Below are positions 21,445-35,075 of a stretch of 64,000 nucleotides of DNA, in pieces. How positions within the stretch are numbered: position 1 is the first letter of the stretch; each line of letters starts with the position of its first letter. This DNA is from Heracleum sosnowskyi (lineage: Eukaryota; Streptophyta; Magnoliopsida; Apiales; Apiaceae), in contig CM061236.1 of assembly GCA_030848705.1 (NCBI GenBank), forward strand, positions 141,454,574 through 141,518,573, given 5' to 3'. The position numbers and the translations under genes are program-made. A model generated the notes under the pieces. That model saw only the letters and a program-made list of their open reading frames with translations. It had not been told where the DNA came from and searched no databases.

Positions 21445-22817
21445 TGTAACAGCTCGACTTTCTTGACTATTAAATCTAAATCAAAATTAAAAATAAAATA
21501 CTATACAATTACAATGACAATGACAAGCGGAAGCGTGACAAAAATTCAATACAAGGATAACTATTACAAAATTGGAGCTAAAGATAACAATCCAAGCTAT
21601 ACAAACCTAAGATCCTCGAATCTCAACGCTATCCCGTTTGAGTTACACCGAACCTGAAAATTGTAAGTAATGAGCTATACAACCCAGCAAGAAACTAATC
21701 GATCTAACCAGTCGGGAAAATAACATGTATACATACAAGATAATACGATATTCAATACGATACAATAACGATATACAATACATAATTTTGATTCACATAT
21801 TTTTATTCTTATTTGATAAATACGATACCACATAACCACATAAACAAAAATAAATTGAAACCTGCAATTCATGCCACGACCACTAGGTGATAACGGTCCT
21901 AAGTTTTCACATAAACAAAAATAAATTGAAACCTGCAATTCATGCCACGACCACTAGGTGATAACGGTCCTAAGTTTTCAGAAAATTGTCACTATAACCC
22001 GGTGACTCGGTCCTTATTTTTATTCGATATTTTCAAAAAACCATGGCACACATCAGAATCTCAAGACTATTACTTACACATAACACATATCAAATAATAC
22101 ATATCCCTTCAAAATATATTATCACTAAGCCCAAGCTTATATAATCAAAATACACACACAACACATAGTTTTGAAAAACATTAGAAAGAACAATCGGAAA
22201 CTTACATCGACGCATCCTAGATCATGTACCCAATTCTGACCAGAACTGTTTAACTCTTTTTGACCTTATAAACGACGTTTTCTTAGAAAACTTAAACCAC
22301 GAAAGTTGTAGAGAACGAAAAGACCTTTTCAAAAAGATATGACTCATCAGAATCAGACTTATAACGGATCAGGAATTGAATAAAACGTCCGCTGAATTTG
22401 AACAAAAACTGAAAAACAAGATCTGTTTGTGTTTTGTGATTTTAAGAACGGTTCAGAACATAATATGGAAAAATACTGTGAAACAAAAGTTGTAGAAAAT
22501 TGAAAGGGCTTTCCGAAAAGTCTAGAATCAACTAATTCTGAATTACAATGAATATTCTACGAATTTTACAAGACAACTGATTTCTTTATAGAAGAGATCT
22601 ACGAATTTTGATAATAAAAACGAACAACGAGAATATGAAGTTTATATAGCCTTATAAAACCCTAAGTCCAAATATACTAGTTATCCGAACCTAAAATTGA
22701 TCCATATTTTAGCCCCATTAGTCTAATTTAATTTTAAATCATATTCTTTTTCAAATTTTAATCTTTTTTCCTATTAGTCTTTTTTTATTATTATTCTTAA
22801 AATTACGGGATATTACA
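21445..22817 (-). repeat. LTR of a minus-strand LTR element (unit 1 copy)
   Basis: 1,373 bp, TGTAACAGCTCG to ATATTACA in plus orientation, with TG/CA ends on the minus strand (start TGTAATATCCCG). Next to it on the right, AAGGAGGGTAGTA (minus) is a polypurine tract, so this is the 3' LTR. It contains a perfect 71-bp tandem duplication at 21,837-21,978. The start motif and purine tract recall chromovirus-type gypsy elements, but no coding region supports that. Confidence 0.82.
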
Positions 22818-22917
22818 TACTACCCTCCTTAAAAAGAATTTGGACCCCAAATTCACAACAATCTTATCATGACACGTCTACCCACTAATCTCCTACAAGT
22901 CAAACTTAAACTATGGT
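22818..22917 (-). other. Short internal remnant of the minus-strand LTR element
   Basis: About 100 bases with the purine tract, ending in the GGT target site (22,915-22,917) of the CACTA element. No coding capacity. Confidence 0.75.
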
Positions 22918-23654
22918 CACTACACCATATTTGGCCTATTGCAAGCCCTAAACATAAAAATGTTGCATAAAGTGTTGCTAAAAACAAGAACCAGCTGATT
23001 TATTGTATTACTTTAACAAAGTGTTGTATAAAATAGAAAAGTGTTGCAAAGTTGAGGACAATTTCGAACTATTGCAATACTTTTGTTTTGTGTTACAATA
23101 TATAATATTTTTTGTTACGCTTTTGGTCAAATTGATCGAAATTTGCTGGGTGGCAAAAATAAAATGTTCGGGGGCGGGATATTTTCATTCTAATTCTAAT
23201 TAAACAAAAACAAAAAACATACTCTCAGAACAAAACCTCTCTCGCCTCAGCCTCTCGCCTCTCTCGCTCTCTCTCTCTCTCCGTCCCGTTCTCGCCGGCC
23301 GCCGAAGAACAAAACCAATCTCCCTCACCCAAAACCCGTCTCCTGCTAAACAAAAACCCATCTCCCTCACCCAAATCTCTAAACTCCAAACCCGAAAACC
23401 CCCAAACCAAAAACCCCCAAATTCGAAAACTTCAAAAACTACAATTCGAGGTTTGTACTTATAGTTCAACCTTCAAATATATGTGTATGCATGCTAATTG
23501 AGTTCAATTTTATGTATGCATGTTAATTTCGAGCAAATTTCGATCTTGTTTTTTCAAAAAAAATTCGAGTTAATTTCGGTTTGTGTGCTTATGATATGTA
23601 TAGTTTTTTTGTGTAATTTATGTGTTTGTTTTATGTTGCATTGTTAAGCTGTTC

Positions 23655-23900
23655 AAAAGAGCTAGAGAGAGAGAGGGAGAGGGAGAGAGAGACTGGTAAA
23701 CTGCTGGAGAGAGTGAGAGAGAGAGAGAGAGGGGGAGAGAGAGTGTGTGAGAGTGATTTGTATACTGCTGTAGAGAGAGAGAGATAGAGTATCCTTGGTT
23801 AACTGTTGTAGGGGGAGAGAGGGAGAGAGAGAGAGAGAGGGAGAGTGTGTGTGTGTCCTTGGTAAACTGCTGTAGGGAAGGAGAGAGAGAGAGAGGATAA
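23655..23900. repeat. GA-rich microsatellite in CACTA leader
   Basis: Several GAGAGA runs separated by related phrases such as GGTAAACTGCTG. The matching stretch in the next unit is 30,773-31,018 and differs in run lengths. Confidence 0.8.
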
Positions 23901-24189
23901 ATACTTGTAATGAATCTATGTTGTTCTATCGTTAGTTCGTTTTAGTACCTTAAATTTTTGTACAACTCTAAACCAATTTGCTCTACAATTTGGTCACTGC
24001 AGACTTCTGGTCTGGGTGAGGGTGTTTCTTTTCCTTGGCATTATGTGTGTATGGATTATGGACCAAAAAATAGCATTCATCTTATTATGTGTATATGCTC
24101 TATTTGTTTGATTTACATTATATTTGTCATTATATGTTGTTAAAAGGATGTATATTTATGTCGTAAATGGTTGTATGTTAATGTAGTAA

Positions 24190-27100
24190 ATGGATGTTGA
24201 AGATGAAAAGTGGGTAAAATTACCTAAGTATACCGATATATATCGAAAGGGGGTGAAAGATTTTGTTTGTAATGCATTCCACAAATATGCTATAGGAAAT
24301 GAGTTAGCATGCCCTTGTAGAACTTGTAGCAATCATTTCTGGTGTGAAGCAAAGGCAGTGAATGAACATCTTGTATGCAACGGTCCTTGTCTAGAAATGG
24401 TGCAATGGATATATGAAGTCTCGACCCTTAGGATAGAAAATGATGTTGATGAGACGGAGATTGATGACATAGGTATGGGTTTAGGAAATGAGTTTGAAGA
24501 GATGATACGTAATGCATACGGGAATAGTAATGAGTCAGGTGAACATGGAGTTAGAAAGGGATTAAATGATGATGCGAGGAAGTTTTATAGGCTTGTTAAG
24601 GAGGGCGGGGAAGCTTTATATCCTGATTGCAAAAAAATTACTCGTTTAAGTTTCATACTTAGACTATATCAACTAAAGTGCATGCATGGATTTAGTGAGT
24701 CTGCCTTTAGTGAATTACTTGCGTTAATAAAGGAGGTGTTTCCGAATGTAAATTTGCCATCATCTTTCAATGTGGCAAAGGGAATGATTAAAGACCTAGG
24801 TCTCGATTACCAAAAGATACATGCATGTCCAAATGACTGCATGCTATTTTGGGCTGAGAACGAGGGGTTGGATATGTGCAAAAAGTGTGAAACATCGAGA
24901 TGGAAAGTAATCGAAGACAAGAACAAGTCTGACCAGTCCCTTAATTTGTCGGAGACACAAAAAATCCCAGCAAAGGTGATGAGATATTTTCCTTTAAAGC
25001 CAAGGCTGCAAAGAATGTTCTTGAGCTCTGAATTCTCCAACTCAATGACATGGCATGCTTTAGCGAGAAAAAATGACGGGAAGTTAAGGCATCCAGCTGA
25101 TGGTCAGGGTTGGAAGTCGATGGACGATAAGTATCCTGAATTCGCGGCAGAAATCCAAAATGTTAGGTTGGGTTTAGCTGCAGATGGATTCAACCCTTAC
25201 CGTTCAATGAATATTTCTCACAGCACGTGGCCAGTTGTGCTCGTAAATTACAATCTTCCACCCCGGTTAATCATGAAATCAGAGAATCTTATTCTTTCAA
25301 CCTTAATTCCTGGTCCAATATATCCTAGTAATGAAATTGATGTATATATGCAGCCGTTGGTTGCAGAGTTAAAAGAGTTATGGGGGGTTGGGGTAGAGAC
25401 TTATGATGCAAGGACTGATAGCACGTTTAAGCTACATGCAAGCCTACTTTGGACGATAAGTGATTTCCCTGGATATGCAGTTCTGTCGGGATGGAGCACG
25501 AAAGGTAAATTGGCATGTCCTTCATGCCACTACGAGACCTCATCAACTTATTTGAAGCATAGTAAGAAGGTTGTGTATTTGAACCATAGAAAGTTTCTTC
25601 CTTCTGATCACAATTGGAGGTATGATACGTGTAAATTTAATGGACAAGTGGAAATGAATGGATGTCCGGAAATGTTAACAGGAGACCAGATAGAGGAACT
25701 TTTGTTTGGTTTTGAGAATGATATCGGGAAGCAGCAAACCAAACATAAGGGTTCCTCGATAGATTGCCCCTGGAAGAAGAAGTCCATTTTCTTCGAGTTA
25801 CCATATTGGAGTAGTAATATATGGTAAGGCATAACCTTGATGTTATGCATATTGAGAAGAACATTTATGACAAAATCTTGGGGACTCTATTAAATATTGG
25901 AGGCAAAACTAAAGACCATCTTAATGCTCGTCGAGATTTGGAAGAAATGGGGATTAGAAAGGATCTCCATCCTATCAAATCTGATGATGACAAACATGTT
26001 GAAATCAGAGATGCTAGTTTCGACATGACAAGAAAAGAGAAAGAAATCTTTTGTTCGGTTATGATGAAGGCTAAGTTACCATACGGAACTGCCTCCAATA
26101 TCAGCCATTGCGTTCAAATAAAGGAAATGAAGATATCAGGTTATAAGAGTCATGATGCGCATATTATTCTACAATATCTGCTACAATTTGCAGTGGTGAA
26201 AACACTGAGACCAGAAGTAGCAATACCTTTGATGAGGTTGGGTGCATTCTTGAGGGGTATATGTGGCAAAGTCATCGAATTAGATGATGTTGAGAAGTTG
26301 CAAGCAGAAATAGTAGAGATACTCTGTGAGCTTGAAATGATCTTTCCACCTGCGTTTTTTGACATAATGGTCCACTTACCAATTCACTTATGTAAGGAAA
26401 TTGAATTTGGTGGACCTGTACACTTGCGGTGGATGTTTGGTATCGAAAGGTACTTGTGCAAACTGAAATCCTATGTTCGAAATAGGAGTAAACCGGAAGG
26501 GTGCATAGCAGAAGGATACTTGGTAGAAGAATGTTTGACATTCTGTTCCAGATTTTTTAATGAGCCGGGGAACACAAGTAATGATCCTAGGGACTGTAAC
26601 ACAGATGCAGGGTATCCCATCGGATGTCGTAAAAATAGAGATGGGAAACCTATACATCTGGAAGAAAAAATGTGGACCAAAGCTCATACGTACGTTTTAT
26701 TCAATTGCGAGAACATGGAAATCGAGAAGCTAAAAGAGTAAGCAGTTATCTATACGCAAAACTTTGAAATAAATCTTATCATTATTAGGCAATGTACGTG
26801 AACTAATTTGGTTTTTAATGTTATAAAAATAGGGAACACCGTACCTTGGTTGATGCAGATGCAAAGGCAAAGAAATTTAAAAGGGAAAGAACGCATATGA
26901 CTGAATTTCACAAGTGGTTGAAAGAGGTAGTTGTAGACAAAGATGACATTTCACTCGAATTGTCCTCTTTGGCAAAGGGGCCTCATCACGCAGCAAAGAG
27001 GTTCTCTGGTTATGTGGTGAATGGGTACAGATTTCACACAAAGAGTAGAGACGTTGGGTCTACGACACAAAACAGTGGTGTCTTTCTCACTGCTTTGACC

Positions 27101-27568
27101 ACCAGTTTTGCGAGCTCAAAAGACCAAAATCCGATAGTTGGAGATGTCGGTTACTATGGTGAAATTGAGGATATTATTGAAGTCGACTACTGGGGATCAT
27201 TGAATGTTGTTTTATTCAAGTGTTGTTGGTATCAAACAGATAAGGATTGCTATGGGCTACAAAGAGTGAATTGCAAACGATTATGTCAAAAAGAGGATCC
27301 GTTTGTCCTCGCTACACAAGTACAACATGTCTTTTATATTGAGGATCCAACTGAAAAAAATTTGCATTTTGTTGTCAAGAAATTTCCGAAGGATCAATAT
27401 TCTGAAGTGGAAGACATTAAAAATATGGAAGATGTTAGTGACATTGGCTTTGTGTCACGAGAAGTAGTACATGTTGATGATACCATTAATTGGTGCAGAG
27501 ATGACATTCCGGTGAAACAAATCCATGTTTCACATGATGAAGTGGTTGATAAGGGTCAAGTCTCGTGA
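24190..27568 (+). pseudogene. TNP2-type CACTA transposase, full-length copy 1 with shared frameshift
   Basis: The ATG opens MDVEDEKWVKLPKYT, an N-terminal transposase-associated zinc domain (residues 1-75, CPCRTCSNHF). The Transposase_21 catalytic region follows (CPNDCMLFWAENE, WKSMDDKYPEFA, RLGLAADGFNPY, LLWTISDFPGYAVLSGW, KLACPSCHY). At 25,816-25,822 an extra AT in AATATATGG shifts the frame between FFELPYWSSN and MVRHNLDVMHIEKN, which should be continuous. Then come DUF4218 and, after an intron (26,738-26,832), DUF4216, ending at 27,568. Without correction it makes a 545-residue truncated protein. Confidence 0.9.
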
Positions 27569-27956
27569 ATACAGAATTTTCGGCATACTTGAAATGGCAT
27601 ACTGTCCTGATTTTAGTTGTATTTTATGTAATGAGTACTTGAAAATGCAGTGAAATAGGGTCTGCTGTCTATAATTTGTTTATTGAAAATGAATTGCATT
27701 AGTTGCTTTTTAAGCTGGTCTTACAAGGTTAATTATACTTGCTTGTATAAACTGCTTATTTGAAAGATTTTGTTGTTTATTGAAAATGAAGTGCTGTCTG
27801 TATTTTTTCTTATATTAGTTGCTTTTTAAGTTAATTATATACTTGCTTGTATAAACGGCTTATTTATCAGATTTTGTTGCTTGTTGTATGAGATGCATAT
27901 TTATCATATGTCGTCGTTTCTATTGCTAACTATGGTGTTATTTATTTGTTTCTAGG

Positions 27957-28089
27957 ATGGCGGATGTCAAATATTAGGTTCTTTCACAAGGGCCACTTCT
28001 CAAAAGTGCAATATATAGGCATGATATGTACTGAGATTCCTGAGTACGTAGATGTTGATAGATTCTCGTACACGGTTATCATGGAGTAT
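27957..28089 (+). pseudogene. Remnant of second CACTA gene, early stop (unit 2)
   Basis: Same 5-bp deletion and same breakpoint as the unit 1 remnant, so both arose before the units were duplicated. Confidence 0.85.
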
Positions 28090-28095
28090 TACTCC

Positions 28096-28561
28096 GAAAA
28101 TTTTAAGAAGTGATAAATGAGAAGTGAGACTCAACTCTTATATAATCAAGATAGCCGATCACTCAACCGATTAACGGGAAGGGCCACCAGATGTAATCGG
28201 TTATGGCCCATAGTTGTTTATTGGGCTCCAAAAACAAATGAGGCCCAAAGAAAAAGGGTGTGACCGAAAATAAGAATAAATAATTAAAGGAAAAGCACTC
28301 CGAATAAGCAGCTACATTGTCCGTCTCAAACTCAAAAACATCATGCTGATCCCAATAAGCTCTTATCAACCCTTCCAGCATTGCATAATGTTCATTGGTT
28401 CGACGATCCTCGATGTGCAACGTACCTGCATAAAGTGACAAGATCCTCCCCTGTGATTTCTAATAACAACCATAATCTCCCTGAAGTATTTCCATTTAAA
28501 AATGGCTGTAAGAACCCACTGACGTTGATTTTTACTGCCCCTTGGCCTTCTCCACCTTACC
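28096..28561 (-). pseudogene. Fused right-flank and left-flank segments (unit 2)
   Basis: 28,096-28,297 is right flank and 28,298-28,561 left flank, with the same junction as unit 1. Confidence 0.85.
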
Positions 28562-29934
28562 TGTAACAGCTCGACTTTCTTGACTATTAAATCTAAATCA
28601 AAATTAAAAATAAAATACTATACAATTACAATGACAATGACAAGCGGAAGCGTGACAAAAATTCAATACAAGGATAACTATTACAAAATTGGAGCTAAAG
28701 ATAACAATCCAAGCTATACAAACCTAAGATCCTCGAATCTCAACGCTATCCCGCTTGAGTTACACCGAACCTGAAAATTGTAAGTAATGAGCTATACAAC
28801 CCAGCAAGAAACTAATCGATCTAACCAGTCGGGAAAATAACATGTATACATACAAGATAATACGATATTCAATACGATACAATAACGATATACAATACAT
28901 AATTTTGATTCACATATTTTTATTCTTATTTGATAAATACGATACCACATAACCACATAAACAAAAATAAATTGAAACCTGCAATTCATGCCACAACCAC
29001 TAGGTGATAACGGTCCTAAGTTTTCACATAAACAAAAATAAATTGAAACCTGCAATTCATGCCACGACCACTAGGTGATAACGGTCCTAAGTTTTCAGAA
29101 AATTGTCACTATAACCCGGTGACTCGGTCCTTATTTTTATTCGATATTTTCAAAAAACCATGGCACACATCAGAATCTCAAGACTATTACTTACACATAA
29201 CACATATCAAATAATACATATCCCTTCAAAATATATCATCACTAAGCCCAAGATTATATAATCAAAATACACACACAACACATAGTTTTGAAAAACATTA
29301 GAAAGAACAATCGGAAACTTACATCGACGCATCCTAGATCATGTACCCAATTCTGACCAGAACTGTTTAACTCTTTTTGACCCTATAAACGACGTTTTCT
29401 TGGAAAACTTAAACCACGAAAGTTGTAGAGAACGAAAAGACCTTTTCAAAAAGATATGACTCATCAGAATCAGACTTATAACGGATCAGGAATTGAATAA
29501 AACGTCCGCTGAATTTGAACAAAAACTGAAAAACAAGATCTGTTTGTGTTTTGTGATTTTAAGAACGGTTCAGAACATAATATGGAAAAATACTGTGAAA
29601 CAAAAGTTGTAGAAAATTTAAAGGGCTTTCCGAAAAGTCTAGAATCAACTAATTCTGAATTACAATGAATATTCTACGAATTTTACAAGACAACTGATTT
29701 CTTTATAGAAGAGATCTACGAATTTTGATAATAAAAACGAACAACGAGAATATGAACTTTATATAGCCTTATAAAACCCTAAGTCCAAATATACTAGTTA
29801 TCCGAACCTAAAATTGATCCATATTTTAGCCCCATTAGTCTAATTTAATTTTAAATCATATTCTTTTTCAAATTTTAATCTTTTTTCCTATTAGTCTTTT
29901 TTTATTATTATTCTTAAAATTACGGGATATTACA
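28562..29934 (-). repeat. LTR of the minus-strand LTR element (unit 2 copy)
   Basis: Same 1,373-bp LTR with the 71-bp internal duplication and a few substitutions relative to unit 1. Purine tract and about 100 internal bases follow to the GGT site at 30,032-30,034. Confidence 0.82.
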
Positions 29935-30034
29935 TACTACCCTCCTTAAAAAGAATTTGGACCCCAAATTCACAACAATCTTATCATGACACGTCTACCC
30001 ACTAATCTCCTACAAGTCAAACTTAAACTATGGT

Positions 30035-30064
30035 CACTACACCATATTTGGCCTATTGCAAGCC
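30035..30064 (+). repeat. CACTA 5' terminal inverted repeat
   Basis: Starts CACTACACCATATTTGGCCT; pairs with 39,011-39,040 with one mismatch at base 12. Confidence 0.95.
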
Positions 30065-31308
30065 CTAAACATAAAAATGTTGCATAAAGTGTTGCTAAAA
30101 ACAAGAACCAGCTGATTTATTGTATTACTTTAACAAAGTGTTGTATAAAATAGAAAAGTGTTGCAAAGTTGAGGACAATTTCGAACTATTGCAATACTTT
30201 TGTTTTGTGTTACAATATATAATATTTTTTGTTACGCTTTTGGTCAAATTGATCGAAATTTGCTGGGTGGCAAAAATAAAATGTTCGGGGGCGGGATATT
30301 TTCATTCTAATTCTAATTAAACAAAAACAAAAAACATACTCTCAGAACAAAACCTCTCTCGCCTCAGCCTCTCGCCTCTCTCGCTCTCTCTCTCTCTCCG
30401 TCCCGTTCTCGCCGGCCGCCGAAGAACAAAACCAATCTCCCTCACCCAAAACCCGTCTCCTGCTAAACAAAAACCCATCTCCCTCACCCAAATCTCTAAA
30501 CTCCAAACCCGAAAACCCCCAAACCAAAAACCCCCAAATTCGAAAACTTCAAAAACTGCAATTCGAGGTTTGTACTTATAGTTCAACCTTCAAATATATG
30601 TGTATGCATGCTAATTGAGTTCAATTTTATGTATGCATGTTAATTTTGAGCAAATTTCGATCTTGTTTTTTCAAAAAAAATTCGAGTTAATTTCGGTTTG
30701 TGTGCTTATGATATGTATAGTTTTTTTGTGTAATTTATGTGTTTGTTTTATGTTGCATTGTTAAGCTGTTCAAAAGAGCTAGAGAGAGAGAGGGAGAGGG
30801 AGAGAGAGACTGGTAAACTGCTGGAGAGAGTGAGAGAGAGAGAGAGAGAGGGGGAGAGAGAGTGTGTGAGAGTGATTTGTATACTGCTGTAGAGAGAGAG
30901 AGATAGAGTATCCTTGGTTAACTGTTGTAGGGGGAGAGAGGGAGAGAGAGAGAGAGAGGGAGAGTGTGTGTGTCCTTGGTAAACTGCTGTAGGGAAGGAG
31001 AGAGAGAGAGAGAGGATAAATACTTGTAATGAATCTATGTTGTTCTATCGTTAGTTCGTTTTAGTACCTTAAATTTTTGTACAACTCTAAACCAATTTGC
31101 TCTACAATTTGGTCACTGCAGACTTCTGGTCTGGGTGAGGGTGTTTCTTTTCCTTGGCATTATGTGTGTATGGATTATGGACCAAAAAATAGCATTCATC
31201 TTATTATGTGTATATGCTCTATTTGTTTGATTTACATTATATTTGTCATTATATGTTGTTAAAAGGATGTATATTTATGTCGTAAATGGTTGTATGTTAA
31301 TGTAGTAA
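30065..31308 (+). promoter_or_regulatory. CACTA subterminal region and 5' leader
   Basis: AAAGTGTTGC/GTGTTACAAT-type subterminal motifs reach about 30,240; in En/Spm such motifs are binding sites for the small transposase protein. A CT-rich leader-like block (30,350-30,410) ends in a possible donor GAG/GTTTGT near 30,567. GA microsatellites and a short AT-rich stretch precede the ATG. The transcription start is not determined. Confidence 0.6.
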
Positions 31309-34300
31309 ATGGATGTTGAAGATGAAAAGTGGGTAAAATTACCTAAGTATACCGATATATATCGAAAGGGGGTGAAAGATTTTGTTTGTAATGCATTCCA
31401 CAAATATGCTATAGGAAATGAGTTAGCATGCCCTTGTAGAACTTGTAGCAATCATTTCTGGTGTGAAGCAAAGGCAGTGAATGAACATCTTGTATGCAAC
31501 GGTCCTTGTCTAGAAATGGTGCAATGGATATATGAAGTCTCGACCCTTAGGATAGAAAATGATGTTGATGAGACGGAGATTGATGACATAGGTATGGGTT
31601 TAGGAAATGAGTTTGAAGAGATGATACGTAATGCATACGGGAATAGTAATGAGTCAGGTGAACATGGAGTTAGAAAGGGATTAAATGATGATGCGAGGAA
31701 GTTTTATAGGCTTGTTAAGGAGGGCGGGGAAGCTTTATATCCTGATTGCAAAAAAATTACTCGTTTAAGTTTCATACTTAGACTATATCAACTAAAGTGC
31801 ATGCATGGATTTAGTGAGTCTGCCTTTAGTGAATTACTTGCGTTAATAAAGGAGGTGTTTCCGAATGTAAATTTGCCATCATCTTTCAATGTGGCAAAGG
31901 GAATGATTAAAGACCTAGGTCTCGATTACCAAAAGATACATGCATGTCCAAATGACTGCATGCTATTTTGGGCTGAGAACGAGGGGTTGGATATGTGCAA
32001 AAAGTGTGAAACATCGAGATGGAAAGTAATCGAAGACAAGAACAAGTCTGATCAGTCCCTTAATTTGTCGGAGACACAAAAAATCCCAGCAAAGGTGATG
32101 AGATATTTTCCTTTAAAGCCAAGGCTGCAAAGAATGTTCTTGAGCTCTGAATTCTCCAACTCAATGACATGGCATGCTTTAGCGAGAAAAAATGACGGGA
32201 AGTTAAGGCATCCAGCTGATGGTCAGGGTTGGAAGTCGATGGACGATAAGTATCCTGAATTCGCGGCAGAAATCCAAAATGTTAGGTTGGGTTTAGCTGC
32301 AGATGGATTCAACCCTTACCGTTCAATGAATATTTCTCACAGCACGTGGCCAGTTGTGCTCGTAAATTACAATCTTCCACCCCGGTTAATCATGAAATCA
32401 GAGAATCTTATTCTTTCAACCTTAATTCCTGGTCCAATATATCCTAGTAATGAAATTGATGTATATATGCAGCCGTTGGTTGCAGAGTTAAAAGAGTTGT
32501 GGGGGGTTGGGGTAGAGACTTATGATGCAAGGACTGATAGCACGTTTAAGCTACATGCAAGCCTACTTTGGACGATAAGTGATTTCCCTGGATATGCAGT
32601 TCTGTCGGGATGGAGCACGAAAGGTAAATTGGCATGTCCTTCATGCCACTACGAGACCTCATCAACTTATTTGAAGCATAGTAAGAAGGTTGTGTATTTG
32701 AACCATAGAAAGTTTCTTCCTTCTGATCACAATTGGAGGTATGATACGTGTAAATTTAATGGACAAGTGGAAATGAATGGATGTCCGGAAATGTTAACAG
32801 GAGACCAGATAGAGGAACTTTTGTTTGGTTTTGAGAATGATATCGGGAAGCAGCAGACCAAACATAAGGGTTCCTCGATAGATTGCCCCTGGAAGAAGAA
32901 GTCCATTTTCTTCGAGTTACCATATTGGAGTAGTAATATATGGTAAGGCATAACCTTGATGTTATGCATATTGAGAAGAACATTTATGACAAAATCTTGG
33001 GGACTCTGTTAAATATTGGAGGCAAAACTAAAGACCATCTTAATGCTCGTCGAGATTTGGAAGAAATGGGGATTAGAAAGGATCTCCATCCTATCAAATC
33101 TGATGATGACAAACATGTTGAAATCAGAGATGCTAGTTTCGACATGACAAGAAAAGAGAAAGAAATCTTTTGTTCGGTTATGATGAAGGCTAAGTTACCA
33201 TACGGAACTGCCTCCAATATCAGCCGTTGCGTTCAAATAAAGGAAATGAAGATATCAGGTTATAAGAGTCATGATGCGCATATTATTCTACAATATCTGC
33301 TACAATTTGCAGTGGTGAAAACACTGAGACCAGAAGTAGCAATACCTTTGATGAGGTTGGGTGCATTCTTGAGGGGTATATGTGGCAAAGTCATCGAATT
33401 AGATGATGTTGAGAAGTTGCAAGCAGAAATAGTAGAGATACTCTGTGAGCTTGAAATGATCTTTCCACCTGCGTTTTTTGACATAATGGTCCACTTACCA
33501 ATTCACTTATGTAAGGAAATTGAATTTGGTGGACCTGTACACTTGCGGTGGATGTTTGGTATCGAAAGGTACTTGTGCAAACTGAAATCCTATGTTCGAA
33601 ATAGGAGTAAACCGGAAGGGTGCATAGCAGAAGGATACTTGGTAGAAGAATGTTTGACATTCTGTTCCAGATTTTTTAATGAGCCGGGGAACACAAGTAG
33701 TGATCCTAGGGACTGTAACACAGATGCAGGGTATCCCATCGGATGTCGTAAAAATAGAGATGGGAAACCTATACATCTGGAAGAAAAAATGTGGACCAAA
33801 GCTCATACGTACGTTTTATTCAATTGCGAGAACATGGAAATCGAGAAGCTAAAAGAGTAAGCAGTTATCTATACGCAAAACTTTGAAATAAATCTTATCA
33901 TTATTAGGCAATGTACGTGAACTAATTTGGTTTTTAATGTTATAAAAATAGGGAACACCGTACCTTGGTTGATGCAGATGCAAAGGCAAAGAAATTTAAA
34001 AGGGAAAGAACGCATATGACTGAATTTCACAAGTGGTTGAAAGAGGTAGTTGTAGACAAAGATGACATTTCACTCGAATTGTCCTCTTTGGCAAAGGGGC
34101 CTCATCACGCAGCAAAGAGGTTCTCTGGTTATGTGGTGAATGGGTACAGATTTCACACAAAGAGTAGAGACGTTGGGTCTACGACACAAAACAGTGGTGT
34201 CTTTCTCACTGCTTTGACCACCAGTTTTGCGAGCTCAAAAGACCAAAATCCGATAGTTGGAGATGTCGGTTACTATGGTGAAATTGAGGATATTATTGAA

Positions 34301-34687
34301 GTCGACTACTGGGGATCATTGAATGTTGTTTTATTCAAGTGTTGTTGGTATCAAACAGATAAGGATTGTTATGGGCTACAAAGATTGAATTTCAAACGAT
34401 TATGTCAAAAAGAGGATCCGTTTGTCCTCGCTACACAAGTACAACATGTCTTTTATATTGAGGATCCAACTGAAAAAAATTTGCATTTTGTTGTCAAGAA
34501 ATTTCCGAAGGATCAATATTCTGAAGTGGAAGACATTAAAAATATGGAAGATGTTAGTGACATGGGCTTTGTGTCACGAGAAGCAGTACATGTTGATGAT
34601 ACCATTAATTGGTGCAGAGATGACATTCCGGTGAAACAAATCCATGTTTCACATGATGAAGTGGTTGATAAGGGTCAAGTCTCGTGA
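31309..34687 (+). pseudogene. TNP2-type CACTA transposase of the full element
   Basis: Exon 1 covers 31,309-33,856 and exon 2 covers 33,952-34,687, with a 95-base intron (A/GTAAGC ... ATAG). Domains run: transposase-associated zinc region, Transposase_21, DUF4218, DUF4216. TNP2/TNPD proteins bind and cut the CACTA ends in the nucleus. The AATATATGG two-base insertion (32,935-32,941) splits the Transposase_21 region from the MVRHNLDVMHIEKN stretch, as in copy 1. Substitutions relative to copies 0 and 1 include QRLNFKRL for QRVNCKRL. If an unrecognised intron removed the extra bases the protein could be whole, but I see no such splice pair. Confidence 0.9.
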
Positions 34688-35075
34688 ATACAGAATTTTC
34701 GGCATACTTGAAATGGCATACTGTCCTGATTTTAGTTGTATTTTATGTAATGAGTACTTGAAAATGCAGTGAAATAGGGCCTGCTGTCTGTAATTTGTTT
34801 ATTGAAAATGAATTGCATTAGTTGCTTTTTAAGCTGCTCTTACAAGGTTAATTATACTTGCTTGTATAAACTGCTTATTTGAAAGATTTTGTTGTTTATT
34901 GAAAATGAAGTGCTGTCTGTATTTTTTCTTATATTAGTTGCTTTTTAAGTTAATTATATACTTGCTTGTATAAACGGCTTATTTATCAGATTTTAATTCT
35001 TGTTGTATGAGCTGCATATTTATCACATGTCGTCGTTTCTATTGATAACTATGGTGTTATTTATTTGTTTCTAGG

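Larger units (their letters stand above)
22918..28089 (+). mobile_element. 3'-truncated CACTA copy (units 1 and 2)
   Basis: Starts with CACTACACCATATTTGGCCT, has the same subterminal motifs as the full copy, the whole TNP2 gene and the first bases of the second gene, then breaks off. It lacks a 3' inverted end and cannot be mobilised by normal excision. Confidence 0.9.

Noticed and set aside
23200..23469. Minus-strand frame rich in arginine and glutamate
   Set aside because: Produced by a CT microsatellite in the CACTA leader.
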